A stretch of DNA of 64,000 nt, from assembly GCF_004340525.1 (NCBI RefSeq), contig NZ_SLWX01000009.1, forward strand, positions 84,621 through 148,620, read 5' to 3'. This document shows positions 62,123-64,000 of the stretch, piece after piece. This DNA is from Chromatocurvus halotolerans. GTDB taxonomy: Bacteria > Pseudomonadota > Gammaproteobacteria > Pseudomonadales > Halieaceae. The position numbers were made by a program, and so were the translations under genes. Each line of letters opens with the position of its first letter. Positions within the stretch are counted from its first letter, which is position 1. The notes below the pieces were generated by a model. It saw nothing but the letters and a program-made list of their open reading frames with translations, did no database searches and was not told the DNA's origin.

Positions 62123-63901
62123 ATGAATGAGACAATCACGAAGCACACCGCCGGGCGGCTTTTCCTGTCGCTGATTGCCGGGTTGACGTGGCTCATCGTC
62201 ACGCTGGCGTCGGCACAGGCGCAGGACGCGCTCAACCCGCAGTTCGAGGCCCTGGTCGATCGTTACCTGGTCGAGGTGAGGGGTATTGAAGGGCGTGAAC
62301 CCAGCGACATGAGTGCGGAGAGCTTTGCAAAGGACCTGGCCAAACGGCGTGAGATTCTTCAGGCACTGCGCGGCATTGACCGGAAAACCCTGAATTTTGA
62401 GCAGGACATCGATTATCGATTTCTCGAGAGTCTTCTCGTTTCCAGTATCGCCGAAAGCGAGCAGGTGAAACGCTGGCAGCAGAATCCGCGCGAATACCTG
62501 GAAATCCGTAATCTTAACTATCGCCTTGACGCCGACCCGCGACCGCCCGCTATGCGCGCCGCCGAGATGGTGGATGACCTGCGGCTGCTGCAGGTGCGCA
62601 TGGCCAACGGCCGGAAGAACCTGTCGGAGCACATACCGCGCTGGGTCGAGCTGACGCATCCGATGCTCGATGGGATTCAGGCGATTCTCGAGACACAGGT
62701 ACCGGCGTTTGCCGAGCGTGCCCCGATGCACAGAGCGGCGCTGCTCGCCGAGAACGAGAAGACGCTCGCGGCGATCACCGATTTTCGCGATTTTCTGAAC
62801 AACGAGTTGCCCGACAAGCCAACGGGAGACTGGCGCATCGGCGCCGAGCTGTTCAACACGATGCTCGAGACGAGGCAGATGTTCACGCAGACCATGGACA
62901 TGCGGCGCATTGCCCGCGCCCAGGACGGCTTCATGCGCGTGCCGGATTACCACGACTGGGGCTGGCGCCAGTTCGGTATTGTCGAGAAACAGCTGGAGGT
63001 ACAGGCGCGCAAGATCGATCCGGACAAGAGCTGGCTGGAAATCATCAAGGAGACCAAGCAGGACCACCCCAGCGCGGAGAATCTGGTCTTTGCGCACCAT
63101 GAGGCGACGCGTCGATCACGGGAGTGGGTTATCGAGCAGGACCTGGTCTCCATCCCCTGGGATGATGACGATGCAATCATGGTCGCGGCCGCGCCCAACC
63201 AGTGGATGACCCAGTGGTGGGGCTGGGGGCCGGGCGTGCCCGCCGGCTCTGACTCGCGCAAGGCAGCATGGACGGTGATTCCGGTGAATCCCGACTGGCC
63301 CCTGGACGTTCAGGAAGCGAATCTTAGCGAGAAGGATTACAGCTTCATGTACGCCATTGCCACGCATGAAGTGTACCCGGGCCACCACCTGCAGCGGCTT
63401 TACCAGAACGAAAACCCGCGCAAGCTGCGGGTCTATGAAAGCAGCTATTCCAACCAGGCGTGGTGCTACTACATTGAATGGGAGCTGACGCCCAACTATG
63501 GTTTCTATCCACCGGAAAAGCAGGAGCTCTACACGCTGGAGATGCTGCGCCTCAAGCTGTGGCGCATGGGTCGCGTCATTATCGATTCGGGGCTGCACAC
63601 CGGGCGCATGAGCTATGATGAGGCGGTGGAACTGGAGACCGACCGCATTGGTTTTGTGCGCCAGGGCGGCCAGATCAACATCGACACGATCACCGAGATT
63701 GGCGGCTATATGTCGCCGGCGACGCTCGGTTACTTCGAGTGGATGCTGCTGCGTGAGGACTATTTCAAGAAGATGCGCGAACTCGACCAGAAAGGCGAGC
63801 TGAAGGACTTCCATGATCGCGTCTACCGCATCGGCTTTCTGCCGGTCACCCTGGTGCGGGAATCACTGATGCACGAGCTGGAGCAGGAGTTCAGGCCCTA
63901 G
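62123..63901 (+). CDS. DUF885 family exported protein
   Basis: A 592-residue protein with a signal peptide (LFLSLIAGLTWLIVTLASAQAQ, in parts). The domain is the DUF885 family, a mostly helical fold with the metal-protease-like motif HEVYPGHHLQ near residue 415 and a preceding YAIATHEV segment. Some members are carboxypeptidase-like, but the function is not settled. It is divergent from the PQQ-type gene. Confidence 0.85.
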   Translation: MNETITKHTAGRLFLSLIAGLTWLIVTLASAQAQDALNPQFEALVDRYLVEVRGIEGREPSDMSAESFAKDLAKRREILQALRGIDRKTLNFEQDIDYRFLESLLVSSIAESEQVKRWQQNPREYLEIRNLNYRLDADPRPPAMRAAEMVDDLRLLQVRMANGRKNLSEHIPRWVELTHPMLDGIQAILETQVPAFAERAPMHRAALLAENEKTLAAITDFRDFLNNELPDKPTGDWRIGAELFNTMLETRQMFTQTMDMRRIARAQDGFMRVPDYHDWGWRQFGIVEKQLEVQARKIDPDKSWLEIIKETKQDHPSAENLVFAHHEATRRSREWVIEQDLVSIPWDDDDAIMVAAAPNQWMTQWWGWGPGVPAGSDSRKAAWTVIPVNPDWPLDVQEANLSEKDYSFMYAIATHEVYPGHHLQRLYQNENPRKLRVYESSYSNQAWCYYIEWELTPNYGFYPPEKQELYTLEMLRLKLWRMGRVIIDSGLHTGRMSYDEAVELETDRIGFVRQGGQINIDTITEIGGYMSPATLGYFEWMLLREDYFKKMRELDQKGELKDFHDRVYRIGFLPVTLVRESLMHELEQEFRP

Positions 63902-64000
63902 TGGCCCACTGATATGTTGTGACCTGTCAATCGCATTCTTCCAACTTTCATGTGCTATTTTTCATGTTTTCTGCCTTTTGCAGTAAGCCCTTGGAACAGA

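Noticed and set aside
63902..64000. Search for the next gene or terminator at the right edge
   Set aside because: No open frame or hairpin is visible in these last 99 bases.

Overview
The window is about 64 kb of GC-rich DNA with densely packed genes on both strands, from a Gram-negative, flagellated, aerobic heterotroph. The gene set points to a gammaproteobacterium, probably a marine one: a TonB-dependent receptor, many lipoproteins, a sodium-type flagellar stator (PomAB), a complete valine/3-hydroxyisobutyrate module, putrescine-type genes and PQQ-type sugar dehydrogenases. The lineage is an inference from gene content; no rRNA marker is present. I see no rRNA, tRNA, CRISPR array, integrase, transposase or prophage.

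Region 1 (1-8424) begins with the tail of a methyltransferase. It then holds a probable catabolic operon: TonB receptor, acyl-CoA ligase, alpha/beta hydrolase, SnoaL-like protein and a UbiX-type flavin prenyltransferase. The promoter in front carries two identical-type palindromic operators, one of them exactly filling the -35/-10 spacer. A bicupin gene and a D-2-hydroxyacid dehydrogenase gene diverge next to it. Region 2 (8432-12936) holds a soluble hybrid histidine kinase, a LEA-type lipoprotein and a decayed accessory patch. The patch contains a MazE/AbrB-like antitoxin with a PIN toxin lacking its middle, a shortened methyltransferase, an orphan C-terminal fragment, a palindromic 43-bp tandem repeat, an ArsC-like gene and an 8-copy heptamer repeat.

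Region 3 (12929-20139) has an exported M20 amidohydrolase followed by the valine catabolic module: an AraC-type regulator (MmsR-like) divergent from mmsA, acyl-CoA dehydrogenase, 3-hydroxyisobutyryl-CoA hydrolase and mmsB. Region 4 (20169-23961) is a motility/c-di-GMP block: HD-GYP phosphodiesterase divergent from pomA-pomB-PilZ-like. Region 5 (24064-29782) has a bile-acid/Na+ symporter-family carrier and a three-gene Gld-type ABC cluster (ATPase, permease-GldG fusion, DUF4340).

Region 6 (29854-43562) carries glutathione reductase, a serine beta-lactamase-like hydrolase, a MOSC protein, a DUF481 outer-membrane protein, a GPH-type transporter, an Fpg/Nei glycosylase, an AlgP-like histone-like protein with an AT-hook, a PQQ-type sugar dehydrogenase, a small membrane protein, a large subtilase lipoprotein and a quinone oxidoreductase. 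Region 7 (43715-53745) carries iron-type alcohol dehydrogenase, MBL-fold hydrolase, GlpD, a chalcone-isomerase-like protein, an NTF2-like protein, a putrescine-type aminotransferase/glutamine-synthetase divergent pair, an alpha/beta hydrolase and an M48 lipoprotein protease. Region 8 (53875-63901) has an alkaline phosphatase lipoprotein, gpsA, a HAD-PlsC fusion with a histone-like tail, an exported amidohydrolase, an exported RidA protein, a second PQQ-type dehydrogenase and a DUF885 protein. PhoA, GpsA, PlsC and GlpD together suggest phosphate and glycerolipid metabolism as a theme.

Nothing is clearly a new defence or mobile system. The most worthwhile leads are the double-operator catabolic operon with an orphan UbiX, the HAD-PlsC protein with a chromatin-like tail, and the patch of in-frame internal deletions around 10.6-12.1 kb.
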